Assembly: GCA_963575745.1 (NCBI GenBank)
Contig: CAUYUJ010003381.1
Location: forward strand, 267,727-331,726
Direction: 5' to 3'
DNA length: 64,000 bases
Source: Prorocentrum cordatum
Lineage: Eukaryota; Sar; Dinophyceae; Prorocentrales; Prorocentraceae
Translations under genes and position numbers: made by a program
Part shown: piece after piece, positions 61,849 to 64,000 of the stretch
Numbering within the stretch: position 1 is the stretch's first letter
How the letters are laid out: each line of letters begins with the position of its first letter
Notes under the pieces: generated by a model
Seen by the model: the letters and a program-made list of their open reading frames with translations, nothing else
Told to the model about the DNA's origin: nothing
Database searches by the model: none

Positions 61849-61945
61849 AGCGTGACGTTCCCACACGGAAGATCACCGGACGTCCTGGGGTCTCAGGGTT
61901 GGGTTTCTTGTGGAGGGTTTCTTGTGGTCGAGCTCCTACTTCAGG
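61849..61945. mobile_element. family E MITE, copy 6, 3' half
   Basis: GCGTGACGTTCCCACACGG ... GGTTTCTTGTGGTCGAGCTCC; the left half is missing, cut by family J. Confidence 0.75.
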
Positions 61946-62262
61946 GGGAGATGCATCGACCCCTCAGTCGTCCATTGATCGTAACTGGGGGGAGGTGCAT
62001 AGCGGCGATGGGCAACGCGGGAGGATAGACATAAGGGGGATAGGGTGGACAACGATAGGGTGGCAACGACAGGGGGGGATCTGCACAGGGGGAGGTGCAT
62101 CGAGGTTCGAGTTCGGGGTTTGAAGTTTCTGGATGTTTTCGTCGGTTCTCGGCGGTCTTTGCAACTCAGGGATGCGTTCCAGCAGCGACCGGGGGTACCA
62201 GAATCGTCCCAAACGGCCGCCAGAGAGCCGAGCTGTGGCTCATCAACCACCAGACACGGGAA

Positions 62263-62337
62263 TAACCCCAGGAAGCATTTAAGAACCCCCCCCCCTCCAG
62301 CACATCGATAACCCTTCCGCACCATCATCCATATCCG

Positions 62338-62419
<82 letters not shown>

Positions 62420-62529
62420 GTGTCCGGGTGCTACAGCTATCGTTCGGTTATTTCGGCCCTTCGGAATATCGAATAAAAAACGCGGTGCTACGATATCGCC
62501 GGGGGGGTTCTTAAATGCTTCCTGGGGTT
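62263..62529. mobile_element. TIR element with an ATC tract inside
   Basis: TAACCCCAGGAAGCATTTAA (then GAACCCCCCC) and its exact inverse at 62500-62529 form 30-bp ends. The middle holds an ATC run (62336-62419). Confidence 0.85.
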
Positions 62530-62530
62530 A

Positions 62531-62668
62531 GGCATGCGGAGGGAGGCATCGACCCCCAATCGTCCACTGATCGCCAGGAAGGACTCGACGGCCCCTCCCC
62601 GCCCAGGAGTTTGGGGATCCGCCAGCGGAGGCCGACCGCCGATCTCTCGGCGGCGCTCGGACGAGGAA
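62531..62668. repeat. dispersed repeat M, copy 3
   Basis: GCATCGACCCCCAATCGTCC, CCCGCCCAGGAG and GACCGCCGATCTCTCGGCGG in the order seen in copies 1 and 2. Confidence 0.65.
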
Positions 62669-62671
62669 AGG

Positions 62672-62865
62672 TACTTGCCCATATCGCTACCCTTCCTCGT
62701 GGGCGCCTTTTCGGGCCTCCTGGGAGGCCCTCGTCGCCACTTTCTGGGCCTCCTGGGAGGCCCTCGTCGCCACCGCTGGATTCGTTGCGAGATCATTGTC
62801 AGAACGCACCCCGGGAGAGGCCATGGGGGAGCAGCGGTGCCGGTAATTTTCTAGAGAGTCCAGGC
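62672..62865. mobile_element. family L MITE, copy 5
   Basis: CATATCGCTACCCTTCC ... GGGAGCAGCGGTGCCGGTAA, with an internal tandem copy of GGGCCTCCTGGGAGGCCCTC. Confidence 0.75.
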
Positions 62866-62924
62866 CGCATTGGATATATAGGTGTACACCTTGCCCGCAG
62901 AAGTAAGGGCCACTTCTCGAGCGG

Positions 62925-63103
62925 TGGCGAAGCATCCTGGCTTGCCTATCAGTGGTCTGCACGACATGTTCTTAAGAACATTTGTGGCTGAGACTTCCTT
63001 GCTTTGGCACGTCGGGAATTTGTCCTATAAAACATTCTTGTGCTCTCAGAACATGCTCGGGGTTCTAAGAGCATGTCGTGGTAGGCCTGTAGGAATGCCG
63101 GGA
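62925..63103. repeat. dispersed repeat D, copy 2
   Basis: GACATGTTCTTAAGAACAT and GTTCTAAGAGCATGTC are inverted across about 120 bp; the right half matches 37303-37340. Confidence 0.7.
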
Positions 63104-63582
63104 CGGTCGGCCCCTGCTCAAATGTCTGGGTTCAAGAGGGGCTATGATTTTTTGGGCCGCTCCTCAGATCTAGGTCAGAAGGCCTGTTCGTGGACGAGGC
63201 TCGCCGTGGCGAGAGCAAGCCCCTTCGCTCCTTGCTCGGCAGTCCTTCTGCTAGCGCGATGGCTGTACGCTGTCTGTGCTGACAGTTCTGCTTCCCCCCC
63301 CTTCCGTACTTGTGCAGGTCCTTGTTTGCTTCCCATCTTGCTTCTCCCCCGTCCGTCTCGCTTCACGCTCTCGCGCTGCACAGTCTTGGAGAGCCCGACT
63401 AATCGGCGCCATGGCGGCACCGCTCTGTTCCTAGTGGGACCGCGCCCCAGCGCGACGGGGGCGCCCGTTCCCGTCCCCGTTCCCGTTCCCCCCTCCGTAC
63501 TTGGTTATTCTCTTGTGGATGTTGTCGATCATACACCAGGTACGAGCCCCAATCAGTGGACGGTTTTCGCTGACGACCCGGA

Positions 63583-63636
63583 GCCCGGGAATAACCGGGA
63601 ACCCGGAACCCGGAACCGGGAACCCGGAAACCCAGC
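63583..63636. repeat. GGAACCC minisatellite
   Basis: CCCGGGAATAACCGGGAACC-type units of 7-8 bp; a CCCGTT run lies at 63466-63492. Confidence 0.85.
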
Positions 63637-63787
63637 TGGCTACCAAATTCGGCGGGAATGTTTCGCCAGCTCTCTCAGCTTCCGCCAGGACCCCGTCACA
63701 GCGCACGCACTGATTGGGGCAGAACCCCAGGGGGGGGGGCTCCGCGCTGCTTCCTGTGGTCACTCGGACCCTATCTGGGCGACGGTC

Positions 63788-63950
63788 ACCACCCACCAAA
63801 CCACCCCAACCCAACCCGAAGGCTTCAATTTGCCCTCCATTTCCAGTGGGGGGGGGTCGGGGAACATCGAGAAAACACATATGGAACCCGTACCCCCCCC
63901 AACCCGAAATTTGGGTCTTCGGGTTGGGTTGGGGTGGTCTGGTAGGTAGT
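63788..63950. mobile_element. family T TIR element, copy 3, no tract
   Basis: ACCACCCCAACCCAACCCGA ... TCGGGTTGGGTTGGGGTGGT with 22-bp perfect core ends. This small copy shows the element without the CTC tracts of copies 1 and 2. Confidence 0.9.
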
Positions 63951-64000
63951 CAGACGGCGACGGGAGCAAACGAGGTCGCCCGCACGGACAGTGGCGCGCC

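Overview
The window looks like repeat-dense nuclear DNA of a GC-rich protist, most probably a dinoflagellate; the genus cannot be fixed from the sequence. Reasons: isolated, strongly GC3-biased exon-sized coding islands on the + strand separated by kilobases of repeats; introns that sit inside direct repeats and use GC donors; a tyrosine-recombinase retroelement and a LINE-type RNase H tail with motifs I associate with dinoflagellate retroelements; and a fragment of eukaryotic (dinoflagellate-like) 28S rRNA. There is no prokaryotic operon, tRNA, CRISPR array, complete rRNA gene or dinoflagellate spliced-leader sequence. Nearly all long open frames are shadows of triplet microsatellites and were left out.

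Layout. 1-7 kb: satellite, AAT/GAT/GGA/CGA tracts and a cluster of short inverted-repeat elements. 7.7-8.7 kb: the 3' remnant of a non-LTR retrotransposon (RNase H plus Cys tail). 9.4-13.7 kb: 82-bp satellite, GGA/CTC tracts and an 11-bp GGCCTCTTGGG minisatellite. 15.3-21.2 kb: the best gene, a + strand TraB/PrgY/GumN-domain gene in at least six short exons, with introns filled by MITEs, satellites and the rRNA fragment (17.10-17.29 kb). 22-26 kb: one more coding island, GGA tracts and minisatellite. 26.9-30.2 kb: a decayed tyrosine-recombinase retroelement whose repeats are arranged A1-ORF-B1-A2-B2, the split direct repeats of PAT/Ngaro-type elements. 31.2-32.2 kb: a 1-kb element with long inverted arms around a protein-like open frame. 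33-48 kb: nested MITEs, two coding islands (39.9 and 47.4 kb) and minisatellites. 49.05-50.72 kb: a 1.67-kb TAC tract. 51-64 kb: tandemly duplicated nested MITEs, minisatellite blocks, a 1.1-kb GAT tract and CTC tracts.

Family labels (mine): A, TIR element (TTAAGTCGGGC ends) with 8-bp target duplications; E, H, I, J and L, elements flanked by TA, the first three with CAGT ends (Tc1/mariner-like MITEs); O, palindromic element, eleven copies; N, element with AGGCCTCC ends and a GATGCATCGGCGATG-rich core; B, C, D, F, G, K, M, S, T, W, other inverted or dispersed repeats. Several were inserted into one another (F and G into E; AB into C; a TAC tract into G; A into a minisatellite), so a relative insertion history can be read.

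How it fits together: the exons are short and sit between element ends that look like splice sites (N right end CTCCAG, A left end GTAAGT). Four insertions are bounded by long direct repeats that each contain GAG|GC, so each can be removed as a GC-AG intron. The region reads as a gene, and perhaps others, whose introns were built from transposable elements.
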